Assembly (NCBI GenBank): GCA_002404115.1
Contig: DHJB01000044.1
Coordinates: 12,929 to 31,648, forward strand
DNA from: Microbacteriaceae bacterium UBA4731
GTDB lineage: Bacteria; Actinomycetota; Actinomycetes; Actinomycetales; Microbacteriaceae
DNA: 18,720 nucleotides
Direction of reading: 5' to 3'
The notes under the pieces were generated by a model. It made no database searches. It had not been told where the DNA came from and was given only the letters and a program-made list of their open reading frames with translations. Shown here piece by piece: positions 1 to 7,756 of the stretch. A program made the position numbers and the translations under genes. Position 1 is the first letter of the stretch; every line of letters starts with the position of its first letter.

Positions 1-6
1 TATCGA

Positions 7-786
7 CTACGCCGGGATATCGACCGAACTGAGCATGAACATCGCCCCGGTCGGGTCGGTGACCTGCGCGAACGTGCCGTATTCGGTGTCCCACGGCTCC
101 CGCAGCACCGTGCCGCCGAGTTCCTTCACCCTCGCGGCGGCCGCCGCGACATCATCAACGCCGAGGTAGAGCTGCCAGTGTGACGGCACCCCCGGCGGCA
201 GCGACGCCTTCGCGTCGAAGATGCCGCCGGCCATGGCGTCGCCCACGCCGAAGGTGCTGTACCGGAACTCGTCCGTGTCGCTGAGCGGCTTCGGCTTCCA
301 GCCGAACACCTGCTCGTAGAACGGGATTGCTGCCTCCCAGTCCCGGGTGTTGAGTTCGTGCCAGACCGGTGTCCCGGCCTCATCGACGGCACCGAAGCCG
401 GCGTGTTCGGCCGACTGCCAGAGCCCGATCGCCGCACCGGAAGGGTCCATCAAGACGGCCATCCGGCCCATCGTCCCGACGGTCATGGGCTCCGCCAGCA
501 CCTTCGCGCCCGCGGCGCGGGCGGCCTCGGTCGTGGCATCCACGTCGGCCACGGCGAGGTAGGTGGACCAGCCATCCGGAGTCGTCGAGCCTGGCATCTG
601 CGCCCCCATCCCGGCGACGCTCGCGTCGCCCTTCATGAAGGTCACGTAGTTGCCGTACTCCTCGCCGGATTCGGCTGCGCTCCAGCCGAAAAGCTCGGTG
701 TAGAACCGACGCGCCCTGGCCACGTCGGACGTCAGCAGGTCCGCCCAGCATGGTTCCCCGAGCCGTGTGTGATCGCGTGCGGGCAT
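7..786 (-). CDS. Two-domain VOC (glyoxalase/bleomycin-resistance fold) protein
   Basis: A 259-residue soluble protein made of two tandem vicinal-oxygen-chelate domains, about residues 9-125 and 135-255. Each half begins with a typical VOC strand and helix: 'WADLLTSDVARARRFYTELFGW' is matched by 'WHELNTRDWEAAIPFYEQVFGW', and each half ends in a 'DP(S/T)GA' turn. The overall pattern resembles the actinobacterial CFP32/Rv0577-type proteins, which have the same length and two-domain layout. The substrate cannot be read from the sequence; these proteins are variously linked to small-molecule binding or methylglyoxal handling. No signal peptide or membrane segment is visible. The ATG at 784-786 is preceded by a good Shine-Dalgarno (GAGGAGA, about 6 nt away). 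The gene is transcribed alone, from a promoter carrying an overlapping palindrome. Family is sure; function is not. Confidence 0.9.
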   Translation of the reverse strand: MPARDHTRLGEPCWADLLTSDVARARRFYTELFGWSAAESGEEYGNYVTFMKGDASVAGMGAQMPGSTTPDGWSTYLAVADVDATTEAARAAGAKVLAEPMTVGTMGRMAVLMDPSGAAIGLWQSAEHAGFGAVDEAGTPVWHELNTRDWEAAIPFYEQVFGWKPKPLSDTDEFRYSTFGVGDAMAGGIFDAKASLPPGVPSHWQLYLGVDDVAAAAARVKELGGTVLREPWDTEYGTFAQVTDPTGAMFMLSSVDIPA

Positions 787-806
787 GATTGTTCTCCTCT
801 TCGTCC

Positions 807-848
807 GGCTGACGCGGTCAGCCTACGACTCTCCTCCGGCACTGGCAA
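807..848 (-). promoter_or_regulatory. Promoter of the first VOC gene with an operator-like palindrome
   Basis: Read on the minus strand there is a -35 box TTGCCA (843-848), a 17-nt spacer and a -10 box TAGGCT (820-825), placing the start point near 813, about 27 nt upstream of the ATG. A perfect 7-3-7 palindrome, GGCTGAC-gcg-GTCAGCC (807-823), overlaps the downstream half of the -10 box and the predicted start point, where a repressor dimer would block transcription. Alternatively it could be a short mRNA hairpin in the 5' leader. The boxes and palindrome are seen directly; repression is inferred. Confidence 0.6.
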
Positions 849-870
849 CGGCCCGCGCCCGCCGCGCCCG

Positions 871-948
871 TTCGCCGAGATTGTCCGTTCCGGTCGAGAT
901 TGACCGGCGCACCAGGCAATCTCGACCGCAGGTGTCAATCTCGGCGAA
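871..948. repeat. Doubly nested inverted repeat downstream of kgd
   Basis: Two perfect inverted repeats are nested. The outer arms are TTCGCCGAGATTG (871-883) and its exact complement (936-948), 13 bp each. The inner arms are CGGTCGAGATTG (891-902) and its complement (917-928), 12 bp each. The spacers between outer and inner arms are 7 nt on both sides and the central loop is 14 nt. The core GAGATTG therefore occurs twice in each orientation. It lies 20 nt beyond the kgd stop, so it may act as a terminator or mRNA 3'-end stabiliser (there is no T tract). The symmetry also suits an extragenic palindromic repeat element. Confidence 0.75.
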
Positions 949-968
949 GGGCCCTGCGTGCGCTTGCC

Positions 969-3900
969 CTAGATCGTGAGCGCCTGGCGAAGCAGCTCGG
1001 CCTGCTCGGCGGCGTGCCGCTTGGCCGAACCGGCCGCAGGCGACGCGGAGGCCGCGCGCGAGAACAGCCGCACCGGGCGCGGGCCCAGCTTGTTCGTCTC
1101 GAGGTAGAAGAACGGCCAGGCACCCTGGTTCTCCGGCTCGTCCTGCACCCAGGCGAGTTCGGCATCCGGGTACTGGTCGGCCACGTGCTTCAGCTCGACG
1201 CCGGGCAGCGGGTAGTACTGCTCCATCCGCACGAGTGCGATCTCCGGGTTCGGGTTCTTATCGAGCTCGTTCAGCAGGTCATAGTACAGCTTGCCGGCCA
1301 TGAACAGCACCCGCTTGACGGCGCTCTTGTCGGTGACCCGCGCGTCGTCGATGACCGGCTCGAACTTGCCGTTCGTGAAGTCGGAGACCTCGCTGGTTGC
1401 ACCGCGCAAGCGCAGCATGGACTTCGGCGTGAACACGATCAGCGGACGGCGCGGGCGCATGTACGCCTGCCGTCGGAGCAGGTGGAAGTACGACGCCGGC
1501 GTTGACGGCCGGGCCACGGTCATGTTGTTCTCCGCGCACAGCTGCAGGAAGCGCTCGATGCGGGCGGAGGAGTGGTCAGGACCCTGGCCCTCGTAACCGT
1601 GCGGGAGCAGGAGCACGACAGATGACCGCTGGCCCCACTTCTGCTCGGCCGACGACACGAACTCGTCGATGATCGTTTGGGCACCGTTGGCGAAGTCGCC
1701 GAACTGGGCCTCCCAAAGCACGAGGGCGTCGGCGCGTTCCACCGAGTAGCCGTACTCGAAGCCCATGGCCGCGTATTCGCTGAGCAGCGAGTCGTAGATC
1801 CAGAATCGGCCCTGCTTCTCGCTCAGGTTCGCCAGCGGCAGCCATTCCTGGCCGTTGACCCGGTCATGCAGCACGGCGTGCCGCTGCACGAAGGTGCCGC
1901 GGCGGGCATCCTGGCCGGCGAAGCGCACCGGGGTGCCCTCGAGCAGCAGCGAGCCGAGCGCGAGCAGTTCGCCGAAGCTCCAGTCGATGCTGCCGTTGCG
2001 GCTCATGTCGAGGCGCTTCTGCAGCAACTGCTGAAGCTTGTTGTGCACCGTGAAACCGGCCGGCTTGTTGTTGAACGCGTCACCGATGAGGTGCACCACG
2101 CCCTCTGCGACGCCGGTCGTCTCCGGCTCGCCGGCCGTCTCGTCCTGCACGAGGCCGAGCATGGCGGCGTCCGATCCGCCGGGGAGGATCGGCGTCGACG
2201 AGGTCTGCGCAGCGTGCGTCTCCATGAAGGCGCGCTCGAGGCGGTCCTGGAAGTCGTGGTGGGCGGCTTCGTACTCGTCCTGGGTGATGTCGCCGCGGCC
2301 GACGAGAGCCTCCGTGTACAGCTTCCGAACGGAGCGCTTGGCCTCGATCAGGTTGTACATCAGCGGCTGCGTCATCGAGGGGTCGTCGCCCTCGTTGTGG
2401 CCGCGTCGGCGGTAGCAGACGAGGTCGATGACGACGTCCCGCTTGAATTCCTGGCGGTAGGCGAACGCGAGCTCTGCCACGCGGACCACGGCCTCCGGGT
2501 CATCCCCGTTGACGTGGAAGACGGGCGCCTGGATGGTCTTGGCGACATCCGTCGAGTACACCGAGGAGCGGCCCTCGCCGGGAGGGGTGGTGAACCCGAC
2601 CTGGTTGTTGACGACGAGGTGGATGGTGCCGCCGGTGCGGTACCCGCGCAGCTGCGACATCTGCAGCGTCTCGAGCACGACGCCCTGGCCGGCCATCGCG
2701 GCGTCGCCGTGGATGAGCACGGGCAGCGTCGAGAAGGTCCCGATCGGCTTGCGGTCCTGCTTGGCCCGCACGATGCCCTCGAGCACGCCGTCGACCGCCT
2801 CGAGGTGGGAGGGGTTCGCGGCCAGGTAGACCGAGACCTCTTCGCCGTCGTCGCTGCGGAACACGCCTTCGGTGCCGAGGTGGTACTTGACGTCGCCGGA
2901 GCCCTGCACGGTGCGCGGGTCCTGAGTGCCCTCGAACTCGCGGAAGATCTCGCCGTAGGTCTTGCCGGCGATGTTGGTCAGCACGTTGAGACGGCCGCGG
3001 TGCGCCATTCCGATGGCGACCTCGTCGAGCTTCGAGTCGGCGGCGCCCTGCAGGATCGAGTCGAGCAGCGCGATGGTGGATTCGCCGCCCTCGAGGCTGA
3101 ACCGCTTCTGGCCGACGTACTTGGTCTGCAGGAAGGTCTCGAAGGCCTCGGCCTCGTTGAGCTTGCCGAGGATGCGCATCTGCTCGTCGTGGGTCGGCTT
3201 GACGTACGCCTTCTCCATCTTCTCCTGCACCCATTTGCGCTGGCCCGGGTCCTGGATGTGCATGTACTCGATGCCGGTCGTGCGGCAGTACGAGTCGCGG
3301 AGCACGCCGAGGATGTCGCGCAGGAGCATCAGGCGCTTGTCACCGAAACCGCCAGTGACGAACTCGCGGTCCAGGTCCCAGAAGGTGAGCCCGTGGTTGG
3401 CGATGTCGAGGTCGGGGTGCCTGCGCTGCGTGTACTCGAGCGGGTCGATGTCGGCCATCAGGTGCCCGCGCACCCGGTAGGCGTTGATGAGCTCCTGAAC
3501 GCGCGCGGTCTTGTCGACGGCGCTGGCCAGGTCGACACTGATGTCCGGGGCCCAGTGGATCGGGTCGTACGGGATGCGCAGGGCCGAGAAGATGTCCTCG
3601 TAGAAGTTGTGCTGGCCGATGAGCAGCTCGTGCACGATCTTGAGGAACTCGCCGGAGCCGGCACCCTGGATGACGCGGTGGTCGTAGGTGCTGGTCAGGG
3701 TGATGGTCTTCGAGATGGCCAGGCCGGTGAGCGTTTTGACGCTCGCGCCCTGGAACTCCGCCGGGTAGTCGAGGGCGCCGGCGCCGATGATGCAGCCCTG
3801 GCCCTTCATCAGCCGCGGCACGGAGTGCACCGTGCCGATGCCGCCGGGGTTGGTGAGCGACACGGTCGCGCCGGAGAAATCGTCGGCCGTCAGCTTGCCC

Positions 3901-4748
3901 TTGCGCGCCCGCGAGACGAGGTCTTCATAGGCGGAGAGGTAGTCGCCGAAGCTCATCGTGTCGGCGCGCTTGACCGCGGGAACCATCAGCGAACGGGTGC
4001 CGTCGGGCTTCGGGAGGTCAATGGCGATACCGAGGCCCACGTGGGCGGGGGCGACGACCGACGGCTTGCCGTCGACCTCGTCGTAGTAGACGTTCTGGCT
4101 GGGGAACATCCCGAGGGCCTTGATCAGGGCCCAGCCGATGAGGTGCGTGAACGACACCTTGCCGCCGCGTGCCCGCTTCATGTGGTTGTTCATCACGATG
4201 CGGTTGTCGATGAGGAGCTTCGCCGGGATGGTGCGCACGCTCGTGGCGGTCGGCACGGTGAGGCTCGTCGCCATGTTCGCGGCGAGGCTCTTGGACATGC
4301 CGCGCAGCGGCGTGACGACGTCCTTGGCCTCGGGGGCTTCCCCGGTGGAGATGTCGGGGCTCGTGATCGGCGCGTCGGCCGGAACCGGCTCGGGCTTGGC
4401 CGCGATCGACGTGGTGCGCGCCGTCGGCTGGCTGCCGATCGCGGTGATCGGCGCGGTGACCGGATGCGCCGGGGCTTCGGCTGCGGGAGCCGGGGCTGCG
4501 GGGGCCGCGGGAGCCTCGACCGCGGGGGCCGCGGGGGCCGCATCCGTCGCCTCGCTCGGCGCCTCTACGGTCGACGCCTGTGCGGTCGCGGTCTGGTGGT
4601 AGCTCTCGAGCACCGGCCACCACGACTCGTCGACAGAGTCCCTGTCGACGAGATACCTCTCGTACAGCTCGTCCACGAGCCACTCATTCGCTCCGAATTC
4701 GCCCGACGTTTTCTCGTCGGACCCACCACCGGTCAACTGGCTAGACAA
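969..4748 (-). CDS. kgd: Multifunctional 2-oxoglutarate dehydrogenase/decarboxylase, fused E2-E1 (Kgd/SucA type)
   Basis: This 1259-residue enzyme is the actinobacterial fusion of an E2 acyltransferase-like domain with the thiamine-diphosphate E1 of 2-oxoglutarate dehydrogenase, acting in the TCA cycle. Residues 1-52 form the conserved N-terminal helix segment ('FGANEWLVDELYERYLVD'). Residues about 53-145 are an Ala/Pro-rich linker without a lipoyl domain. Residues about 145-390 are the acyltransferase domain, with 'DHRVIQGA' at 356-363. The E1 part follows, with 'GMAHRGRLNVL' near 580, 'NPSHLEAVDG', 'HGDAAMAGQG', 'NNQVGFTT' and the 'RRRGHNEGDDPSMTQP' signature. Length and order fit the family. 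In the acyltransferase motif HxxxDG the Asp is Gln, which I recall also for mycobacterial Kgd. The start is TTG (4746-4748): the protein begins in register with family N-termini and an AAGAGAG element lies about 12 nt upstream. The mycobacterial enzyme is controlled by the FHA protein GarA; no garA is in this window. Confidence 0.97.
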   Translation of the reverse strand: MSSQLTGGGSDEKTSGEFGANEWLVDELYERYLVDRDSVDESWWPVLESYHQTATAQASTVEAPSEATDAAPAAPAVEAPAAPAAPAPAAEAPAHPVTAPITAIGSQPTARTTSIAAKPEPVPADAPITSPDISTGEAPEAKDVVTPLRGMSKSLAANMATSLTVPTATSVRTIPAKLLIDNRIVMNNHMKRARGGKVSFTHLIGWALIKALGMFPSQNVYYDEVDGKPSVVAPAHVGLGIAIDLPKPDGTRSLMVPAVKRADTMSFGDYLSAYEDLVSRARKGKLTADDFSGATVSLTNPGGIGTVHSVPRLMKGQGCIIGAGALDYPAEFQGASVKTLTGLAISKTITLTSTYDHRVIQGAGSGEFLKIVHELLIGQHNFYEDIFSALRIPYDPIHWAPDISVDLASAVDKTARVQELINAYRVRGHLMADIDPLEYTQRRHPDLDIANHGLTFWDLDREFVTGGFGDKRLMLLRDILGVLRDSYCRTTGIEYMHIQDPGQRKWVQEKMEKAYVKPTHDEQMRILGKLNEAEAFETFLQTKYVGQKRFSLEGGESTIALLDSILQGAADSKLDEVAIGMAHRGRLNVLTNIAGKTYGEIFREFEGTQDPRTVQGSGDVKYHLGTEGVFRSDDGEEVSVYLAANPSHLEAVDGVLEGIVRAKQDRKPIGTFSTLPVLIHGDAAMAGQGVVLETLQMSQLRGYRTGGTIHLVVNNQVGFTTPPGEGRSSVYSTDVAKTIQAPVFHVNGDDPEAVVRVAELAFAYRQEFKRDVVIDLVCYRRRGHNEGDDPSMTQPLMYNLIEAKRSVRKLYTEALVGRGDITQDEYEAAHHDFQDRLERAFMETHAAQTSSTPILPGGSDAAMLGLVQDETAGEPETTGVAEGVVHLIGDAFNNKPAGFTVHNKLQQLLQKRLDMSRNGSIDWSFGELLALGSLLLEGTPVRFAGQDARRGTFVQRHAVLHDRVNGQEWLPLANLSEKQGRFWIYDSLLSEYAAMGFEYGYSVERADALVLWEAQFGDFANGAQTIIDEFVSSAEQKWGQRSSVVLLLPHGYEGQGPDHSSARIERFLQLCAENNMTVARPSTPASYFHLLRRQAYMRPRRPLIVFTPKSMLRLRGATSEVSDFTNGKFEPVIDDARVTDKSAVKRVLFMAGKLYYDLLNELDKNPNPEIALVRMEQYYPLPGVELKHVADQYPDAELAWVQDEPENQGAWPFFYLETNKLGPRPVRLFSRAASASPAAGSAKRHAAEQAELLRQALTI

Positions 4749-4771
4749 GCCGATCGCCCACTCTCTTCGTT

Positions 4772-4802
4772 GATTCTGAATGTCCCGCGCGATCTCAGAA
4801 TC
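4772..4802. promoter_or_regulatory. Inverted repeat in the kgd leader
   Basis: Perfect 8-bp arms GATTCTGA (4772-4779) and TCAGAATC (4795-4802) are separated by 15 nt in the divergent kgd/guaB1 spacer, ending 23 nt before the kgd start codon. A TAGGCT hexamer on the minus strand (4824-4829) would make an acceptable -10 for kgd and would put the repeat in the transcribed leader, although no convincing -35 is visible. It could be a regulator-binding site or a leader hairpin. Confidence 0.45.
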
Positions 4803-4869
4803 GCCGGGTCAATCTGCCCGTCCAGCCTAATCCAATCGAGGGAACGCTGCGGTCATCGGCGCGGAGGGC

Positions 4870-4875
4870 TAGCGT
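4870..4875 (+). promoter_or_regulatory. Putative -10 box of guaB1, leaderless-type
   Basis: The hexamer TAGCGT fits TANNNT and ends 7 nt before the guaB1 ATG at 4883, the spacing expected if transcription starts at the A of the start codon. A GGAGGG lies upstream at 4863-4868, 14 nt from the ATG, which is too far for a normal ribosome-binding site. I see no good -35. Confidence 0.4.
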
Positions 4876-4882
4876 TAATCGC

Positions 4883-6322
4883 ATGCAATTCTATGGAGCG
4901 GTTTCCAGCCACGACCTGACGTATTCCGACGTCTTCCTCGTGCCGAGCCAGTCGGCCGTCACCAGCCGACTCGACGTCTCGCTGGCCCCTGGTGACGGTA
5001 CGGGAGCCACCCTTCCCATCGTCTCCGCGAACATGAACTCGGTCACCGGTCCCCGGCTCGCAGCCACGCTCGCCCGCCGCGGCGGACTCGGCGTGCTGCC
5101 GCAGGACATGCACCTCCAGGAACTCGACGCCGCAATCCGCTGGGTGAAGGCGCAGTCCACACAGTTCGACACTCCCTTTTTCTTCGCGCCGGAAGACACC
5201 GTGGCGATGGCCCTCACCCAGGTGCCGCCGGTCGATGGCCAGGGGATCGTCATCAACGACGCCCACGGCGTCTACCTGGGCTGCATCGTCGCCTCCCGCC
5301 TGGCGACCGCCCTGCCGGATGCCCGGCTCGGTGACCTGCTGCACGGCCAGCTCGCCTCCCTCGACGCCGACGACCTCGACGGCCCGCGCAGCGCGTTCGA
5401 CGTGATGACGGCGGCCGACCTCGATTTCGCGCCGGTGCTGCATCACGGCGCGATCGTCGGCACGCTGAGCCGCAAGAGCGCGCTGCGGGCCACCCTCTAC
5501 CAGCCCGCGCTCGACGCCCAGGGTCGACTCCGGGTGGCCGCCGCGATCGGCATCAACGGTGACGTGGCAGCCAAGGCGAAGGCGCTCGCCGCCGCCGGGG
5601 TCGACGTGCTCGTGGTCGACACGGCCCACGGTCACCAGGACGGCATGCTGCGTGCGATCCGGATCGTCGCCGACCTGGACCTCGGCATCCCGATCGTGGC
5701 CGGGAACGTCGTGACCGCGGATGCCGTCGCCGACCTGGTCAAGGCGGGTGCCAACATCGTCAAGGTCGGCGTCGGCCCCGGAGCGATGTGCACGACCCGC
5801 ATGATGACGGCGGTCGGTCGTCCGCAGTTCTCCGCGGTGATCGAAACCTCGGCCGCCGCACGGGAGCTCGGCGCCCACGTCTGGGCCGACGGCGGGGTGC
5901 GCTACCCGCGCGACGTCGCGCTCGCGCTGGCCGCCGGCGCGGCCTCCGTGATGATCGGGTCGTGGTTCGCCGGCACGATCGAGGCACCGGGCACGCTGGC
6001 CGCGGATGCCTCCGGCGCCCTCTACAAGGAAAGCTGGGGGATGGCGTCGACGAAGGCGGTCAAGCAGCGGTTCGACCGCCTCGACGCCTACGAGCTGGCC
6101 CGCAAGACGCTGTTCGCCGAAGGAATCTCGAGTTCGAAGATCTACCTGAACCCGCTGCGCCCGTCGGTCGAGGATCTGCTCGACATGATCACCTCGGGCG
6201 TGCGCAGCTCGTTCACCTACGCGGGGGCGACGACGGTGGAGGAGTTCCACCAGCGCGCGCTCGTCGGCATCCAGTCCGCCGCCGGTTACGAGGAGGGCAA
6301 GGCGCTGCCCGTCTCCTGGTAG
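4883..6322 (+). CDS. guaB1: GuaB1-family IMP dehydrogenase-related protein (probable GMP reductase)
   Basis: A 479-residue (beta/alpha)8-barrel enzyme of the IMP dehydrogenase/GMP reductase superfamily. The N-terminus 'HDLTYSDVFLVPSQS' and 'LPIVSANMNSVTG' are family signatures. The nucleotide loop 'GVGPGAMCTTR' carries the catalytic cysteine at residue 303, and 'WADGGVRYPRDVALALAAGA' is the phosphate-binding strand. A CBS-type insert occupies roughly residues 95-205 ('DVMTAADLDFAPVLHHGAIVGTLSRKSAL'). This matches actinobacterial GuaB1, whose mycobacterial member has been described as a CBS-containing GMP reductase converting GMP to IMP with NADPH. Older annotation calls it an IMP dehydrogenase, and the sequence alone does not exclude that. 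It is followed, after 111 nt, by two CNNM-like membrane proteins on the same strand. The mycobacterial guaB1 (Rv1843c) also neighbours two such genes (Rv1842c, Rv1841c). Confidence 0.92.
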   Translation: MQFYGAVSSHDLTYSDVFLVPSQSAVTSRLDVSLAPGDGTGATLPIVSANMNSVTGPRLAATLARRGGLGVLPQDMHLQELDAAIRWVKAQSTQFDTPFFFAPEDTVAMALTQVPPVDGQGIVINDAHGVYLGCIVASRLATALPDARLGDLLHGQLASLDADDLDGPRSAFDVMTAADLDFAPVLHHGAIVGTLSRKSALRATLYQPALDAQGRLRVAAAIGINGDVAAKAKALAAAGVDVLVVDTAHGHQDGMLRAIRIVADLDLGIPIVAGNVVTADAVADLVKAGANIVKVGVGPGAMCTTRMMTAVGRPQFSAVIETSAAARELGAHVWADGGVRYPRDVALALAAGAASVMIGSWFAGTIEAPGTLAADASGALYKESWGMASTKAVKQRFDRLDAYELARKTLFAEGISSSKIYLNPLRPSVEDLLDMITSGVRSSFTYAGATTVEEFHQRALVGIQSAAGYEEGKALPVSW

Positions 6323-6348
6323 TCGGTGTCCCAGCCCCGGGGGATCGG

Positions 6349-6354
6349 TATAGT
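6349..6354 (+). promoter_or_regulatory. -10 box upstream of the first CNNM-like gene
   Basis: TATAGT is a near-consensus -10 hexamer, unusually AT-rich for this sequence, in the guaB1/CNNM spacer. The likely start point is around 6361. A -35 about 17 nt upstream is weak (GTGTCC, three of six matches). It suggests that the two membrane-protein genes have their own promoter besides any read-through from guaB1. Confidence 0.5.
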
Positions 6355-6363
6355 TGATGGATA

Positions 6364-6441
6364 ATGGACGACCCCCCTTCTGCCGAATCGCCCAGCCATA
6401 AACCTTCGCCCGTGAACCGCGGCGGTGACCGCCATGTCTGA
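6364..6441 (+). CDS. Possible 25-residue leader ORF, translationally coupled to the next gene
   Basis: An ATG at 6364, 9 nt after the TATAGT box and so very close to the predicted transcript 5' end, opens a frame of 25 codons. It encodes a proline-rich peptide beginning MDDPPSAESPSHKPSPV, with stop TGA at 6439-6441. The stop overlaps the start region of the following membrane protein (ATG at 6434), which has no recognisable Shine-Dalgarno of its own. That layout would suit a near-leaderless leader peptide whose translation delivers ribosomes to the next start. The ORF is short and could be chance; no homologue is known to me. Confidence 0.3.
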   Translation: MDDPPSAESPSHKPSPVNRGGDRHV

Positions 6442-7756
6442 GTGGATCATGCTCGGCGTCGGTCTCATCCTGACCGTCGGCACCGGCCTCTTCGTCGCCA
6501 GTGAGTTCGCGCTGGTCAATCTCGACCGCGCCGACCTCGAGGCGCGCCGCGAGCGCGGTGAGACGCGCCTCGGCCTGACGATCGCGGCGCTCCGGATCAC
6601 CTCGACGCACCTCTCCAGCGCCCAGCTCGGCATCACCCTCACCACCCTGCTCACCGGTTACACCATGGAGCCGGCCCTCGGTTCGCTCCTGTCGCCGCTG
6701 CTCACCGTCGTCGGGCTGCCTTCTGCGGCGGTCCCGGCGATCGCGACGACCATCGCCATCATCGTCGCCACCCTGATCTCGATGATCGTCGGCGAACTCG
6801 TGCCCAAGAACTTCGCCCTCGCGTTGCCCAGCCAGACCGCGAAACTCGTCATCCCGTTCCAGACCGTGTTCACGACCGTGTTCAAACCGGCCGTCCTCGT
6901 GCTCAACGGGAGCGCCAACGGCATCCTGCGCGCCGTCGGGATCGAGCCGAAGGAGGAGCTCTCCGGGGCGCGCACCGCTGAGGAACTGTCCTCTCTCGTG
7001 CGCCGCTCGGCCAGCGCCGGCCTGCTCAAGGAAGACACGGCGACCCTCCTGCACCGCACCCTGCTCTTTTCAGGCCACACCGCGGCTGACGTGATGACGC
7101 CGCGCCCCCGGGTCGCCAGCATCCAGCGCACGGCGTCGGCCCAGGCCGTCATCGACCTCACCAAGCAGACCGGCTACTCCCGCTTCCCGGTCATCGACGA
7201 GAGCGTGGATGACGTGGTCGGCATCGTGCACGTCAAGCAGGCGGTCGCCGTGCCGCGCCGTCGCCGGGCGGATGTCCCGGTGTCAGCCCTGCAATCGGAG
7301 GCACTGCGCGTGCCGGAGACGATGAAGCTCGACGGGCTGCTCGGCGAGCTGCGCGGCCGCGGCTACCAGATGGCGGTGGTCGTCGACGAATACGGCGGAA
7401 CCGCCGGCGTCGCGACCCTCGAGGACCTGGTCGAGGAACTCGTCGGCGAGGTGTCGGACGAGCACGACCGCACGCGGGCCGGTGTGGTGCGCTCTCGCGA
7501 CTCGCTCACCTTCCCCGGCATGCTCCGTCCGGACGAGCTGCTCGAACGCACGGGCATCGTCGTGCCGGAGGAGGGGCCGTACGAGACCGTCGCCGGTTTC
7601 GTGATGAGCGAACTCGGTCGGCTTCCCGTCGTCGGCGACGCCGTACCGATCGACGGCGGCGTGCTCACGGTCGATCGCCTCGACGGCCGCCGCATCGACC
7701 GCCTCCAATTCACGCCCGAACCGGAGTCCGACCAGGAGGAGGTGAGCGAGCGATGA
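6434..7756 (+). CDS. CNNM/HlyC-CorC family membrane protein (DUF21, CBS pair, CorC_HlyC domain)
   Basis: A 440-residue inner-membrane protein with the complete CNNM/CorC domain set. The DUF21 membrane domain covers residues 1 to about 185, with at least three hydrophobic segments and the signature 'VGELVPKNFALALPSQ'. Two CBS motifs span about 200-330, from 'DVMTPRPRVASI' to 'VVVDEYGGTAGVATLEDLVEELVGEV'. The CorC_HlyC transporter-associated domain occupies about 345-430 ('LTFPGMLRPDELLERTGIVVPEEGPYETVAGFVMSELGRLP'). Family members are linked to Mg2+/Co2+ efflux or divalent-cation homeostasis. The old 'hemolysin' label comes from a distant similarity and should not be taken literally. I chose ATG 6434 over an in-frame GTG at 6425 because family proteins start just before this hydrophobic segment; neither has a Shine-Dalgarno. 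It overlaps the next gene by 4 nt (ATGA). Confidence 0.92.
   Translation: MSEWIMLGVGLILTVGTGLFVASEFALVNLDRADLEARRERGETRLGLTIAALRITSTHLSSAQLGITLTTLLTGYTMEPALGSLLSPLLTVVGLPSAAVPAIATTIAIIVATLISMIVGELVPKNFALALPSQTAKLVIPFQTVFTTVFKPAVLVLNGSANGILRAVGIEPKEELSGARTAEELSSLVRRSASAGLLKEDTATLLHRTLLFSGHTAADVMTPRPRVASIQRTASAQAVIDLTKQTGYSRFPVIDESVDDVVGIVHVKQAVAVPRRRRADVPVSALQSEALRVPETMKLDGLLGELRGRGYQMAVVVDEYGGTAGVATLEDLVEELVGEVSDEHDRTRAGVVRSRDSLTFPGMLRPDELLERTGIVVPEEGPYETVAGFVMSELGRLPVVGDAVPIDGGVLTVDRLDGRRIDRLQFTPEPESDQEEVSER

Noticed and set aside
4193..4600. Ala/Pro-rich part of kgd as a repeat or assembly artefact
   Set aside because: An Ala/Pro linker of variable length at this position is normal for the fused E2-E1 enzymes, and the frame is intact.
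1677..4919. Open frame of about 1080 codons on the plus strand, antisense to kgd
   Set aside because: Composition-driven shadow: high-GC third positions suppress stops on the opposite strand. The product is low-complexity, without domains, while kgd on the other strand is unmistakable.
6357..6401. Alternative 14-codon ORF starting at 6357
   Set aside because: Its ATG lies only 2 nt after the TATAGT box, so it would probably be outside the transcript, and it does not overlap the next gene's start.
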